Below, one piece after another: positions 42,861 through 51,851 of a stretch of DNA of 64,000 nucleotides. Under the pieces are notes generated by a model, which saw nothing but the letters and a program-made list of their open reading frames with translations, did no database searches and was not told the origin of the DNA. This DNA comes from CBDEFX01 sp965237635 (GTDB lineage: Bacteria > Chloroflexota > Dehalococcoidia > Lucifugimonadales > CAUZJF01). The translations under genes were made by a program, and so were the position numbers. Positions within the stretch are counted from its first letter, which is position 1; every line of letters starts with the position of its first letter. Location of the stretch: assembly GCA_965237635.1 (NCBI GenBank), contig CBDEFX010000001.1:620001-684000 (forward strand). The letters are read 5' to 3'.

Positions 42861-44267
42861 CTATATAGGCGGGCGTCTGTGCCGGTGATCGCGCAGAGCC
42901 TCGAGAGCCGACGCCGCGTGCAGGACCGTGGATTCATCGAAGTGTCGGCCGACCAACTGAACGCCAATCGGTAGGTCTTCGTCGCCCCAACCGAACGGAA
43001 CCGATACCGCCGGCGAGCCGGTCAGGTCAAACGGGACTGTTGCCCGCAAAGCATTCCGTGGCGGCACCTTTTGGCCGTCGATCTCCAGCTGTGCGGAGTC
43101 GTGTGGATGGGCGACAGTCGGGCACGTTGGGCAAAGAAGCAGATCGTAGTTGGAGAAGAACCGGGCAACTTCCTCGCGGAAAAGCTGCACGTCGGCCCAC
43201 GCCTCCAGGTACTCCCCCAGGGGCGGGGGCGGTAGGTCAAGCCGGCGTTGCAGCACCGGGCTCAACTGGTCAAGTCTGTCGCCGACCACGCGCTCGACAT
43301 GATGCCTGACGTCGGCGGTGTAGATCGCCGTCGATATCTCTTGCGCCGGCCACTGCTCCCAGGTGGCTAGCCCTACTTCTTCCACCTTGCAGCCCAGCTC
43401 ATCTAACGCCGACGCAGCCCGGGTCACGGTCGCCTGTACCTCCTCGGCGACCGGAGCGAACGGCCCCTCGGCGCACCAGCCTACTCGCAACTCAGGCAGC
43501 GCCTCATCGAGATCGGGGATCTCCGGAGCCGCCACCGGAAGAGCGTTGGGGTCCTCGCCATCTGGACCTGCGAGCACTGAGAGCGCCAGGGCGGCGTCCC
43601 GTACACTTCGGGCCATAGGACCCACATGAAAAAGACTGGCTAGAACGTCCGGAAAATGCCCTGTCAGAGATACGCGCCCATATGTCGGTTTCAGGCCGAC
43701 GATACCGCAGTAAGCGGCCGGCTCCCGAATCGAGCCCCCGACGTCGCTGCCGAGTCCTAACGGAGAGAGACCTGCAGCTATCGCCGACGCCTCTCCGCCG
43801 CTGGAGCCACCCGGCGTACGGCCCTGCCTCCACGGATTCTCGGTGCGGCCAAATACCAGGTTGTCGGTCTCCCACCAGAACGCGAACTCAGGTGTGTTGG
43901 TCTTCCCAATAAGAATGCCCCCGGCATCTGCCAGTCGTTTCACCGCTGTGGCGTCGGCGTCCGGGACGTGGTCGCTGAACAGCCTGGAGCCCCTGGTCGT
44001 CCTTAGCCCGTTCGTGTCGAAGCAGTCCTTAGCCGTGAAGGGGACGCCATGGAGCGGGCCCAGAGGTTCGCTATGCATGATGGAGGCCTCGGCTTGGCGT
44101 GCCCTCTCCATCGCCCCGTCGGCCACCGTGACGACGGCATTGAGCCCGGGGTTGAGGGCCTCGATTCGCTCCAAGTGGGCGCGCACCACTTCGACGGGCG
44201 ACAGGGCCTTGGTACGAATGCGACTTGCCAGTTCAGCGGCGTCGGCGTAGCAGACGACCTCATTCAT
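42861..44267 (-). CDS. amidase-signature family hydrolase
   Basis: The 468-residue protein has the Ser-cisSer-Lys triad: K80 (GVPFTAKDCFDT), S155 (TPGGSSGGEASAIAAG) and S179 (GSDVGGSIREPAAYCGIVGL). A start at 44267 (MNEVVCYADA) matches the family N-terminus; an in-frame codon 21 residues upstream exists. Members hydrolyse amides or act as GatA. Since no gatB/gatC is nearby, a stand-alone amidase is preferred. It is 26 bases upstream of tdh and may supply ammonia or amine from amides to the neighbouring pathway; this is only context. Confidence 0.88.
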   Translation of the reverse strand: MNEVVCYADAAELASRIRTKALSPVEVVRAHLERIEALNPGLNAVVTVADGAMERARQAEASIMHSEPLGPLHGVPFTAKDCFDTNGLRTTRGSRLFSDHVPDADATAVKRLADAGGILIGKTNTPEFAFWWETDNLVFGRTENPWRQGRTPGGSSGGEASAIAAGLSPLGLGSDVGGSIREPAAYCGIVGLKPTYGRVSLTGHFPDVLASLFHVGPMARSVRDAALALSVLAGPDGEDPNALPVAAPEIPDLDEALPELRVGWCAEGPFAPVAEEVQATVTRAASALDELGCKVEEVGLATWEQWPAQEISTAIYTADVRHHVERVVGDRLDQLSPVLQRRLDLPPPPLGEYLEAWADVQLFREEVARFFSNYDLLLCPTCPTVAHPHDSAQLEIDGQKVPPRNALRATVPFDLTGSPAVSVPFGWGDEDLPIGVQLVGRHFDESTVLHAASALEALRDHRHRRPPI

Positions 44268-44432
44268 CCTGGGCCGGTTCTCGAGCGCGGTGAGGGCTCT
44301 AATAGTGCACTCAACTGAGGATCCACCCATACAGCCAAGAAGCCAGAGCGCATAGTCGAAGCCCCGGGGACGAAGTAGCCGGCGTTTCCGTTAGGCGACC
44401 GCGGGGCGTTTCGGCAGCCTTCCGTGGCACAT

Positions 44433-44858
44433 TCAGCGAGAAAGTACTATCGTCGGGCCCCCGGCGGTGTCACTGACGTCTAGCATACCCCCCTGCAGGG
44501 TACCTGGAACGGGAGAGCCTATGAATAGGACCACATCACCCTCGTGGCTCACAACGTTGTCGCCCTCCCTCTGAGTATCGAGGGACAGGGCGGTATTGCC
44601 GTCCGGACCAGCCGCTAGGCGTAATGCCTGGTCGGGCCCATGTTCCATGCCATCCAGCATATCTTTCAGGACTGAGGTGGCCCTCCCCGTAACCGCCAGA
44701 GGTTTAGCAATCACCTCTGGTCTGGGCCCAACTGAGGGTGGCCGTATGCCTCGGTTCTGCACAAGGAACTTCATCTTCAGCTCCCAGGCGTGCCCGCCCT
44801 TCACAAGGGCTGCGACCTCGGCGATCTCACCTTTGACGTCCTCGTTCGAGGTCCGCAT
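44433..44858 (-). CDS. hypothetical protein
   Basis: The 141-residue protein has a well-placed AAAGGACC ribosome-binding site before ATG 44858. It starts with a helical region (EDVKGEIAEVAALVKGGHAW), then a beta-rich part with Pro/Gly (PPSVGPRPEVIAKPLAVTGR, GDVVLFIGSPVPGTLQGGML). No family is recognised and no membrane segment or signal is present. It follows the coiled-coil gene by 30 bases on the same strand, so the two are probably co-transcribed. Confidence 0.6.
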   Translation of the reverse strand: MRTSNEDVKGEIAEVAALVKGGHAWELKMKFLVQNRGIRPPSVGPRPEVIAKPLAVTGRATSVLKDMLDGMEHGPDQALRLAAGPDGNTALSLDTQREGDNVVSHEGDVVLFIGSPVPGTLQGGMLDVSDTAGGPTIVLSR

Positions 44859-44888
44859 CTCGCGGTCCTTTCGACGAACGTCTTCTTG

Positions 44889-45221
44889 CTATCGCAAGAG
44901 TTCCTCCGCTTGGCGTTGCGCTTCGCGGGTCCATTGCCTCGACTCGGCTATCCATCGGTGTTGCGCTAGACCTTTCCGCCGCGCTTCATCTCCCCGACGC
45001 TGTGCTTCTTCGCTCCGACGTCGTGCCTCTCGCTCGCTGCTCCTTACCTCCGTCTCCTTTTTCTGAGCACGAGCCCACATGCTCTTCGCGCGCTCGTACC
45101 TGCTTCGAGCTTCGCCCAGATTGATTCGCGATTTGTCTTCGGCACGTCGAATCCCGGCGAGCTTCGCCTGAGCGGTCTCGAATTCGTCATCCCATTCTTT
45201 CAATTGTCGGTCCATCCCCAA
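44889..45221 (-). CDS. coiled-coil protein
   Basis: The 110-residue protein is almost wholly charged helix: WDDEFETAQAKLAGIRRAED, then GEARSRYERAKSMWARAQKK and EAQRRGDEARRKGLAQHRWI. It is rich in Arg, Glu, Lys and Ala with heptad-like spacing, so a coiled coil is likely. The start could be ATG 45221 or 45215. No family is recognised. It heads a two-gene unit with the hypothetical gene at 44433. Confidence 0.55.
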   Translation of the reverse strand: MGMDRQLKEWDDEFETAQAKLAGIRRAEDKSRINLGEARSRYERAKSMWARAQKKETEVRSSEREARRRSEEAQRRGDEARRKGLAQHRWIAESRQWTREAQRQAEELLR

Positions 45222-45638
45222 TGTCCGGACCTCAGACCATTGATTGTGGCGAGCTTCAAGGAACTTCCGTAATCATATCCACTGTGGACGCATCAGCCAG
45301 ACAACGAGAATCAGTGCAAGGATACGTATGCAACCGTCTTGCTGATGTCGTAGGTATGACAGCCGCGAGCAGTTGGCCGCTCAAACACGTCTGGCCGGCC
45401 TATCGTGCCGTCGCCTAAACACGCGAACCCTATATTGATCTTCGCACCTGGCGCAAAATGTGAGCCTGGGTATTTGTGTAGTTGTGGCCGCTGCGAAGAC
45501 AAGCGGCCACTCATTGCGTTTCCTTCGGCCTCTAACCCATCTTACATCATCTTAGGTGTGCGTCGTAGCATGGAGGCACGCACAGCTGATGTTATGATGT
45601 TCAACGCTCGCATATGGTATGTAACCTACTACTCATAG
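45222..45638. other. intergenic region with one strong hairpin
   Basis: The 417-base gap between the divergent coiled-coil gene and hemL has no convincing gene. It contains a perfect 9-bp stem, GTGGCCGCT (45484-45492) with AGCGGCCAC (45502-45510), not next to any gene end; it could be part of a hemL leader or a small RNA. Confidence 0.4.
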
Positions 45639-46925
45639 ATGAACCGAATGCATCGAGTGCGATCGAAAGAGCTCTATGCGGCGGCCAACCGCCTGATTCC
45701 GGGAGGAGTCAACAGCCCGGCGCGGTCCTGGTCCGCTGTAGGCGGAGAGCCCCTGTTCTTTGCGAGGGGAGCTGGCTCCCGGCTCTGGGACGTAGACGGC
45801 AACCAGTACGTAGACTACGTCTGCTCCTGGGGCCCGATGATCCTGGGACACGCCCACCCGGAAGTGGTTGACGCCATCAAGTCTGCCGTCGACGATGGCA
45901 CAAGCTTCGGCGCGCCTACTGAGGTGGAAAATAAACTGGCGCAGATGGTCGTGGACTCATTCCCGTCCATCGATATGGTCCGTTTCGTGAGTTCGGGCAC
46001 AGAGGCCGGTATGAGCGCCCTGAGGCTTGCACGCGCGTACACTGGGCGCGATAAGATCGTAAAATTCGAGGGTGGCTACCACGGCCACACTGACGCGCTG
46101 CTGGTCAGCGCCGGCTCGGGAGCAGCGTCTCATGGCGTGCCCACCAGCGCGGGGGTCACAAGGTCGCTTGCCCAGGACACCCTGGTAGCCGATTACAACG
46201 ACCTGTCCTCGGTAGAAGCTCTTTTCGGTGCCTATCCTGACCAGATCGCCGGCGTGATAGTCGAACCGATTGCCGCCAACATGGGAGTCGTCCCACCCAA
46301 ACCCGGCTTCCTGCAAGGGCTCAGGGAACTAACCACCAAGAGCGGAGCATTGCTGATTTTCGACGAAGTCGTATCGGGCTTCCGGATCGTCTACGGTGGG
46401 GCCCAGCACCTCTATGGCGTAACCCCCGACATCACCTGCCTGGGAAAGATCATCGGAGGCGGGATGCCGGTCGGTGCGTACGGAGGTCGAAGGGAGATCA
46501 TGGAGACCGTGTCTCCGGTGGGGCCGATGTACCAGGCCGGTACGCTATCGGGAAACCCAGTTGCGATGGCGGCCGGGTTAAAGACACTGCAACTGCTCCA
46601 GAGGTCCGGCGTATACGAAGGACTGGAGTCAGGGGCACGGCGCCTTGCCCAAGGGATTCAGGATGTCTTCGCGCGGGCGGAGACCCCGCTGACGATCAAC
46701 CGTGTCGGCTCTATGATGACGCCGTTTTTCAGCACAACTGAGGTCACCGGTTGGAAGTCTGTCTCGGCCTCCGACAAGGACACCTTCGCGTCCTTCTTCC
46801 ACAAGATGCTCGACGAGGGTGTATACCTTTCGCCGTCGCCGTTCGAGGCCATATTCATATCGACCGCGCACAGCGACGCGGATATCCAGATGACTGTCGA
46901 CGCGGTTGAGAGGGCGCTGCAGTAG
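45639..46925 (+). CDS. hemL: glutamate-1-semialdehyde 2,1-aminomutase
   Basis: This full-length 428-residue PLP enzyme has RLIPGGVNSPARSWSAVGGE, DYVCSWGPMILGHAHPEVVD, VRFVSSGTEAGMSALRLARA, FEGGYHGHTDALLVSAGSGA, LLIFDEVVSGFRIVYGGAQH and CLGKIIGGGMPVGAYGGR with PLP lysine K270. These are HemL-specific blocks. It converts glutamate-1-semialdehyde to 5-aminolevulinate for tetrapyrrole synthesis. No other hem gene is adjacent. It stands alone on the plus strand among minus-strand genes. Confidence 0.95.
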   Translation: MNRMHRVRSKELYAAANRLIPGGVNSPARSWSAVGGEPLFFARGAGSRLWDVDGNQYVDYVCSWGPMILGHAHPEVVDAIKSAVDDGTSFGAPTEVENKLAQMVVDSFPSIDMVRFVSSGTEAGMSALRLARAYTGRDKIVKFEGGYHGHTDALLVSAGSGAASHGVPTSAGVTRSLAQDTLVADYNDLSSVEALFGAYPDQIAGVIVEPIAANMGVVPPKPGFLQGLRELTTKSGALLIFDEVVSGFRIVYGGAQHLYGVTPDITCLGKIIGGGMPVGAYGGRREIMETVSPVGPMYQAGTLSGNPVAMAAGLKTLQLLQRSGVYEGLESGARRLAQGIQDVFARAETPLTINRVGSMMTPFFSTTEVTGWKSVSASDKDTFASFFHKMLDEGVYLSPSPFEAIFISTAHSDADIQMTVDAVERALQ

Positions 46926-46932
46926 AGTGGCA

Positions 46933-46956
46933 TTGCCCGTTCCGTTCAACGGGCAA
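46933..46956 (+). terminator. stem-loop after hemL
   Basis: TTGCCCGTT and AACGGGCAA form a perfect 9-bp stem with a 6-base loop, seven bases past the hemL stop. The T-tract is absent, so termination strength is uncertain. Confidence 0.6.
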
Positions 46957-47029
46957 ATGGTTCCTACCTCGGATACATCTCGATCAGTGGAGTCGACCAG
47001 AATGGCGGCGATCCGTGCGGGCTACCTTA

Positions 47030-47506
47030 CTATGAGGGTTTTTCACGTCGAGCCGTCCGAGAGCCGCCCACAAGCATGCGAAGGCCGATGACAATTAGCA
47101 CCAGCGGCCATCCGACAGAGATTAGGTGTTCCAGGCTCCCAGAAGCGACGCCTGCCACGATAAGAATCGCACCCGGTATCAGCGGCCACCAGTGACTTCT
47201 ACCACGATACAAGGTGTCGATGACATAGATCGCTACGAATCCCGCCCCGAGACCGATCGTGTCCAGATCGCCAATCCCAGACAGCCATCTCTGACCTACC
47301 AAGCCGCTGCCTAGGCCCAACAGGATGCTCCCCGGAATCAGCAGACCGTACGATCTGCGGTGTAGGTATCCTACAATAAAAGCGCTGCCAATCAGCAACA
47401 AAACCATCGCCCCGCCCAAACCTCCGGTAAGTTCGGACACCAGAAGCACCAGGCCTAGGACAAGTAAGATCGTCCCGCTAACACGTTGTCGCCTAAGCCC
47501 CCTCAT
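47030..47506 (-). CDS. small multi-helix membrane protein
   Basis: The 158-residue protein has about five hydrophobic helices: SGTILLVLGLVLLVSELTGG, AMVLLLIGSAFIVGYLHRRS, LLIPGSILLGLGSGLVGQRW, TIGLGAGFVAIYVIDTLYRG and LIPGAILIVAGVASGSLEHL, then VGWPLVLIVIGLRMLVG. The repeated LIPGxILxxxG pattern resembles DUF5668/LiaF-like membrane domains. The function is unknown. It is downstream of the nucleotidyltransferase-like gene on the same strand. Confidence 0.65.
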   Translation of the reverse strand: MRGLRRQRVSGTILLVLGLVLLVSELTGGLGGAMVLLLIGSAFIVGYLHRRSYGLLIPGSILLGLGSGLVGQRWLSGIGDLDTIGLGAGFVAIYVIDTLYRGRSHWWPLIPGAILIVAGVASGSLEHLISVGWPLVLIVIGLRMLVGGSRTARREKPS

Positions 47507-47608
47507 CTTTCCCTCCAGTTAGCTCAAGTATGCTCCATACTATCATGCCGTCACCTTTCTTGAACGATCCTTATGTCGCTCGTGCGTGTGAAGCACGGCG
47601 ACATGGCG

Positions 47609-47968
47609 TCACGTCTGGTCATACAGTACCTCTGCCTCCTTCAAGACCTCGTCGCGAAAGTAGCGGCTTAGCATACAGGGTGTATTGACATCGACCTTAT
47701 GCCCTTCAAACACCTCGGAGAGTTCTTCCTCCATCCGGGTCAACAGGAAGAGGTCCCCGTGCCCAGCCTCAAACTCCACGAGAACGTCGATATCGCTTTC
47801 CGAGCTGAAATCGTCACGCAAGACAGACCCAAAAAGCGCAAGTTTGCGAAGGTGGTTGCGTCGGCAGAAATCGACCAGCGTGGGCTCCGGAATCTTCATT
47901 CTCGGCCCGTCGGTCCCCGATTCGCCTTGGTTTGGCTTGTCCTCGGCGGCAGACATATCCGCTCTCAC
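47609..47968 (-). CDS. MNT-type minimal nucleotidyltransferase
   Basis: The 119-residue protein carries LALFGSVLRDDFSSESDIDVLVEFEAG, the GSxxR-x-D-x-x-x-x-SDxDxLV signature of minimal nucleotidyltransferases, with the catalytic Asp pair intact. The N-terminal 23 residues are hydrophilic; translation might start at MKIPEPTLVDF. MNT proteins normally pair with a HEPN toxin as antitoxin that adenylylates it. No HEPN gene is adjacent here, so it is solitary. Confidence 0.82.
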   Translation of the reverse strand: MRADMSAAEDKPNQGESGTDGPRMKIPEPTLVDFCRRNHLRKLALFGSVLRDDFSSESDIDVLVEFEAGHGDLFLLTRMEEELSEVFEGHKVDVNTPCMLSRYFRDEVLKEAEVLYDQT

Positions 47969-48023
47969 CGACTGGATGATCCAACCGGCCCGTGATCGCC
48001 GGACTCCGTCACCGTGATATCCC

Positions 48024-48698
48024 CTACGCGCCCACGCTGTCCCTGATCTCGGCTATCGCGTCCACGACCCTTATCTCGGGGTTGAAGACCGCCGAGCCGG
48101 CCACCAGCACGCGAGCGCCCGCTTCGACCACGGTCTTTGCAGTAGTCGGGTTGATCCCGCCGTCGACCTCTAGCTCCGCTGTTACGCCCTTCTCATCCAG
48201 TATTGACCGCAACTTGCTGATCTTTCCAACCATGCTGTCGATGAACGGCTGGCCGCCAGCCCCCGGGTTCACGGTCATGACCAGCACCAGATCCAGCTCA
48301 GGCAGGACCTCCTCGACGGCCGATACCGGCGTGGCCGGATTGAGTGCCACACCGACCTTGGCTCCGGCCTTCTTTACTTGAATTACGACCCGATGAAGGT
48401 GAGTGCACGCCTCCGCGTGCACCGTGACGATGTCGGCGCCGGCCTCGACGTACTGGTCCACCGATCGCTCCGGCTCCGCGACCATCATGTGCACGTCAAG
48501 CGGCTTCTTCGTCCACGGCTTGATAGCCCGGACTACGGCGGGGCCAATCGTCAGGGTGGGAACGAAATGTCCGTCCATGATGTCGACGTGGATGTAGTCA
48601 GCCCCTCCGTCAGAGGCCTCGGCCACCTGCTCGCCTAGCCTGCTGAAATCGGCCGACAGGATCGACGGCGCGATCTTGACCCGCGACTCACCCGGCAC
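48024..48698 (-). CDS. rpe: ribulose-phosphate 3-epimerase
   Basis: The 224-residue TIM barrel has VKIAPSILSADFSRLGEQVA, ADYIHVDIMDGHFVPTLTIG, LDVHMMVAEPERSVDQYVEA, VLVMTVNPGAGGQPFIDSMV and AELEVDGGINPTTAKTVVEA, the conserved metal- and phosphate-binding blocks of Rpe. It interconverts ribulose 5-phosphate and xylulose 5-phosphate. It overlaps the end of argH by 11 bases and is the last enzyme gene in that run. Confidence 0.95.
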   Translation of the reverse strand: MPGESRVKIAPSILSADFSRLGEQVAEASDGGADYIHVDIMDGHFVPTLTIGPAVVRAIKPWTKKPLDVHMMVAEPERSVDQYVEAGADIVTVHAEACTHLHRVVIQVKKAGAKVGVALNPATPVSAVEEVLPELDLVLVMTVNPGAGGQPFIDSMVGKISKLRSILDEKGVTAELEVDGGINPTTAKTVVEAGARVLVAGSAVFNPEIRVVDAIAEIRDSVGA

Positions 48699-50037
48699 CG
48701 TCCGCCTCCAGGCGATCTCTCGCCTCTACGATCGCGGCCTCGACCCGCGAAAGCGCCGTCCCGCCGGGGACGTTCCGGGCCTCTATCGATGAGTCCACCG
48801 AAATAGACAGAACATCGTCTTCAAACAAGGGGGAGAACCGGCGGTACGTCTCCAATGGCAGCTCGTGGATTTCCTGGTTCTCGCCGGACGCGTGGGCGGA
48901 TATCTTGGCGACCACGCCGTGTGCTTCCCTGAAGGGCATTCCCTTCGCGACTAGGTAGTCAGCCACATCTGTCGCCAGGATACCGCTTGTCTCGGCAGCC
49001 TGACGCATTCTGTCAGAGTTAAGGCCCAAGGTCGACACCATCCTTGTGAACGTATTAAGAGTCGAGAGGAGCACGTCAGCGGTGTCGAAGAATCCCTCCT
49101 TGTCCTCCTGTAAGTCGCGGTTGTAGGTCAAAGGAAGGCCCTTTAGCACGGTCAGCAGAGCAACCAGATGGCCGAACACCCGTCCAGTCTTCCCCCTGGC
49201 CAGCTCGGCGAAATCCGGGTTGCGTTTCTGGGGCATTATGCTGCTTCCGGTTGTGAAGTCATCGCTTAGCCGGACGAACGCAAACTCCTCGGAAGACCAG
49301 AGCACCAGCTCCTCAGCCAAACGCGAAAGGTGCACCATGGTAGCGGCGCCCGCCGAGTGGAAGTCCAGGAGAAAGTCCCTGTCGGAGACGGCGTCCTCGC
49401 TATTGGCAGAGATCGCGCCGAACCCAAGCTCACTTGCCACAAACTCGCGGTCTATTGGGTATGGGACCCCGGCCAACGCCCCACTGCCGAGCGGCATGAC
49501 GTCGGTCCGCCGGTAGGCCTGTTGGAAGCGCTCAGCGTCTCTACCAAGCATCTCGAAGTATGCCAGCAGGTGGTGGGAAAAGAGGACCGGCTGAGCCCTT
49601 TGAAGGTGTGTATAGCCGGGCATCACCACTTTGGCGTTGGCTTCGGCCTGGTCGACCATCGCCACGCGTAGGGCGTGGATCGCGTCTATGACGTCATTGA
49701 TCGCCTCTTTGGCGTAGAGACGCATGTCCAAAGCGACCTGGTCGTTTCGCGAGCGGGCCGTGTGCAGCTTGCCGGCCACGTCACCGACAAGCTCCGACAG
49801 GCGCCCCTCGATGTTCATATGGATGTCTTCGAGCTCCGCTCGCCAGGGAAACTTTTCCGCCTCGATCTCCTCGCGGATGGCTTCGAGTCCCCCGACGATG
49901 GCCTGCGCGTCGGCGTCAGATATGATCCGCTGCCTCGCCAGCATACGGGCATGGGCGATCGAACCGGCAATGTCCTGCCTGTACAGCCGGCGGTCGAAAT
50001 GGATGGATACGGTGTAGTCCGACGGAGGTTTGTCCAT
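48688..50037 (-). CDS. argH: argininosuccinate lyase
   Basis: The 449-residue enzyme of the fumarase/aspartase superfamily has HTARSRNDQVALDMRLYAKE, PGYTHLQRAQPVLFSHHLLA, MPLGSGALAGVPYPIDREFV and the signature GSSIMPQKRNPDFAELARGK. It splits argininosuccinate to arginine and fumarate. The usual N-terminal WGGRF segment is missing: the protein starts MDKPPSDYTVSIHFDRRLY, and no frame upstream supplies that motif. The rest is intact, so activity is likely. Confidence 0.93.
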   Translation of the reverse strand: MDKPPSDYTVSIHFDRRLYRQDIAGSIAHARMLARQRIISDADAQAIVGGLEAIREEIEAEKFPWRAELEDIHMNIEGRLSELVGDVAGKLHTARSRNDQVALDMRLYAKEAINDVIDAIHALRVAMVDQAEANAKVVMPGYTHLQRAQPVLFSHHLLAYFEMLGRDAERFQQAYRRTDVMPLGSGALAGVPYPIDREFVASELGFGAISANSEDAVSDRDFLLDFHSAGAATMVHLSRLAEELVLWSSEEFAFVRLSDDFTTGSSIMPQKRNPDFAELARGKTGRVFGHLVALLTVLKGLPLTYNRDLQEDKEGFFDTADVLLSTLNTFTRMVSTLGLNSDRMRQAAETSGILATDVADYLVAKGMPFREAHGVVAKISAHASGENQEIHELPLETYRRFSPLFEDDVLSISVDSSIEARNVPGGTALSRVEAAIVEARDRLEADGAG

Positions 50038-50132
50038 GGTTATCGGTGGACCGTGGTTTCGGAGCTCTTAATACACCGACACGCCTAGCTGCGCCCGGCT
50101 CGCAAGTCTGCACCTACCTGCCGAGGTCGTTG

Positions 50133-50612
50133 CTAAGTCCCGCGCTTCGGGACCAGGAACCGACGGCGCATGGTGAGCACCTTTTCGTCGCGCTGGTTGA
50201 AGGCTCGGCTCTCGATGTAAACGATGCCCCTGTCGGGACGGCTTCTGGACTCCCGGACCTCCAGCACCTCGCTCTCGGCATAGATGGTGTCGCCCTGGAA
50301 GACCGGACCATCGTGCGTGATCCGTTCGTATTCCAGGTTGGCGATCGCCTTGCCGGAAGTATCTCTGACGCTCATCCCTACCACAAGGCTCAGGACCAGC
50401 GCGCCGTTCACGAGGATCTTCCCGTGCTGGTGGTCCTTCATATAGTTCTCGTCAAAGTGCAGCGGATTGGTGTTCATGGTCAGGAGCGAGAATAGGTGAT
50501 TGTCGGCCTCGGTGATGGTCTTGCCGGGCCAGTGCTTGTACACGTCACCCGACTCGAAGTCCTCCAAATAGCCGCCGAAGCTCTCTTTGCCGTCGTGGAT
50601 CATGCGTTGCAC
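50133..50612 (-). CDS. MaoC-like hydratase (hotdog fold)
   Basis: The 159-residue MaoC-type protein has GGYLEDFESGDVYKHWPGKT, then ITEADNHLFSLLTMNTNPLH with the catalytic Asp/His region, FDENYMKDHQHGKILVNGAL and GDTIYAESEVLEVRESRSRP. It resembles mesaconyl-/enoyl-CoA hydratases of this fold. It lies 26 bases after the acyl-CoA dehydrogenase gene in the same direction; dehydrogenation followed by hydration of one acyl-CoA is plausible. Why the pair sits inside an arginine gene run is unclear. Confidence 0.85.
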   Translation of the reverse strand: MQRMIHDGKESFGGYLEDFESGDVYKHWPGKTITEADNHLFSLLTMNTNPLHFDENYMKDHQHGKILVNGALVLSLVVGMSVRDTSGKAIANLEYERITHDGPVFQGDTIYAESEVLEVRESRSRPDRGIVYIESRAFNQRDEKVLTMRRRFLVPKRGT

Positions 50613-50638
50613 CTAGGTCCGTCGAGTCCGGGCCGCTC

Positions 50639-51799
50639 CTATATCTTATACCTTTCGAGTAGCCGCCGGGCGATCACAAGGCGCTGGATCTCGTTCGTGC
50701 CCTCACCGATGATCATTAGGGGGGCATCCCTGTAGTAGCGCTCGACAGGGTAGTCCTTGATATAGCCGTAGCCTCCGTGGATTCGCATGGCCTCGAGAGT
50801 CACCTCCCCGCACACCTCAGTGGCGAAAAGCTTTGCCATCCCTGCCTCGAGGTCCGCTCGCTCCCCAGCGTCCTTTTTAGCCGCAGCGTCATAGGTGAGA
50901 AGGCGTGCCGCCTCGATCTTCGTCGCCATGTCCGCGAGCTTCAGCTGGATAGCCTGATGCCTGGCAATGGGCTGGCCAAAGGCCTCCCGCTGCTGCGAGT
51001 ATTTGATGGCCGCCTCGAAAGCCGCGGTCGCGACGCCCACCGCTCGGGCCGCCACGTTGATACGCCCTCCCTCCAGTCCGCTCATCACCTGCCCAAACCC
51101 ACGGCCTTCCTCACCGCCAACGAGGTTGGAAGCCGGGACCCTGGCGCCCTCGAAGACCAGCTCGCATGTATCCACCCCCCGGTAGCCCAGTTTGTCGAAC
51201 TTCTGGCCCACCGTGAGGCCTTTAGTCGGCTTTGTCACGATGAAGCAGCTGATGCCCTTGTACGGGGGTTCGGCGTTGCTGTCGGTCTTGGCCAGCACGG
51301 CGAAGGCGTTGCCCCGCTCCGCGTTCGTGATAAACATCTTGCTCCCGGTCAGCACGTACTCATCCCCATCCTTGGCCGCCGTGGTCTGGAGGTTCTGGAC
51401 GTCGCTTCCCGCGTCTGGTTCGGTAAGGGCGAGTCCTCCTCTCAGCTCTCCCGTGGCCATCCTGGGCAAGAACCGCCGCTTCTGATCCTCGTCGCCGAAG
51501 CCGGCGATAATCGAGCTCATGACGTGATGGGTGCCTATGACGCCGCTGAGGCTCATCCACCCCTTGCAGAGCTCCTCGAAAATACTGGCGAGTGTTGTAT
51601 CGTCGAGTCCCAGCCCGCCGTACTCTTCGGGGATCGTTATGCCGAAAAGGCCCATCTCCTTCATCTTCTCGACGAGCTCCGAAGGGTAGATGTCCTCGTT
51701 GTCGAGCCGACCGGCAACGGGCTCCACGTCGCGCCGGACGAACTCACGCACCAGTCCGACTATCTGTGCTCTAATGTCGAGCGACTCTTTGGTCGACAC
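50639..51799 (-). CDS. acyl-CoA dehydrogenase
   Basis: The 386-residue flavoenzyme contains MGLFGITIPEEYGGLGLDDT, LALTEPDAGSDVQNLQTTAA, VLTGSKMFITNAERGNAFAV, GRINVAARAVGVATAAFEAA and HGGYGYIKDYPVERYYRDAP followed by IGEGTNEIQRLVIARRLLER, the full acyl-CoA dehydrogenase pattern with the catalytic Glu region. Start GTG 51799 follows AGAGGTGG; an upstream start would add 29 non-conserved residues. It likely oxidises a short or branched acyl-CoA. It pairs with the MaoC gene downstream. Confidence 0.92.
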   Translation of the reverse strand: MSTKESLDIRAQIVGLVREFVRRDVEPVAGRLDNEDIYPSELVEKMKEMGLFGITIPEEYGGLGLDDTTLASIFEELCKGWMSLSGVIGTHHVMSSIIAGFGDEDQKRRFLPRMATGELRGGLALTEPDAGSDVQNLQTTAAKDGDEYVLTGSKMFITNAERGNAFAVLAKTDSNAEPPYKGISCFIVTKPTKGLTVGQKFDKLGYRGVDTCELVFEGARVPASNLVGGEEGRGFGQVMSGLEGGRINVAARAVGVATAAFEAAIKYSQQREAFGQPIARHQAIQLKLADMATKIEAARLLTYDAAAKKDAGERADLEAGMAKLFATEVCGEVTLEAMRIHGGYGYIKDYPVERYYRDAPLMIIGEGTNEIQRLVIARRLLERYKI

Positions 51800-51851
51800 G
51801 GTACCACCTCTGCGATGGCGCTCTTGTCGGAAGGGATGGAAGCTACTGCCT

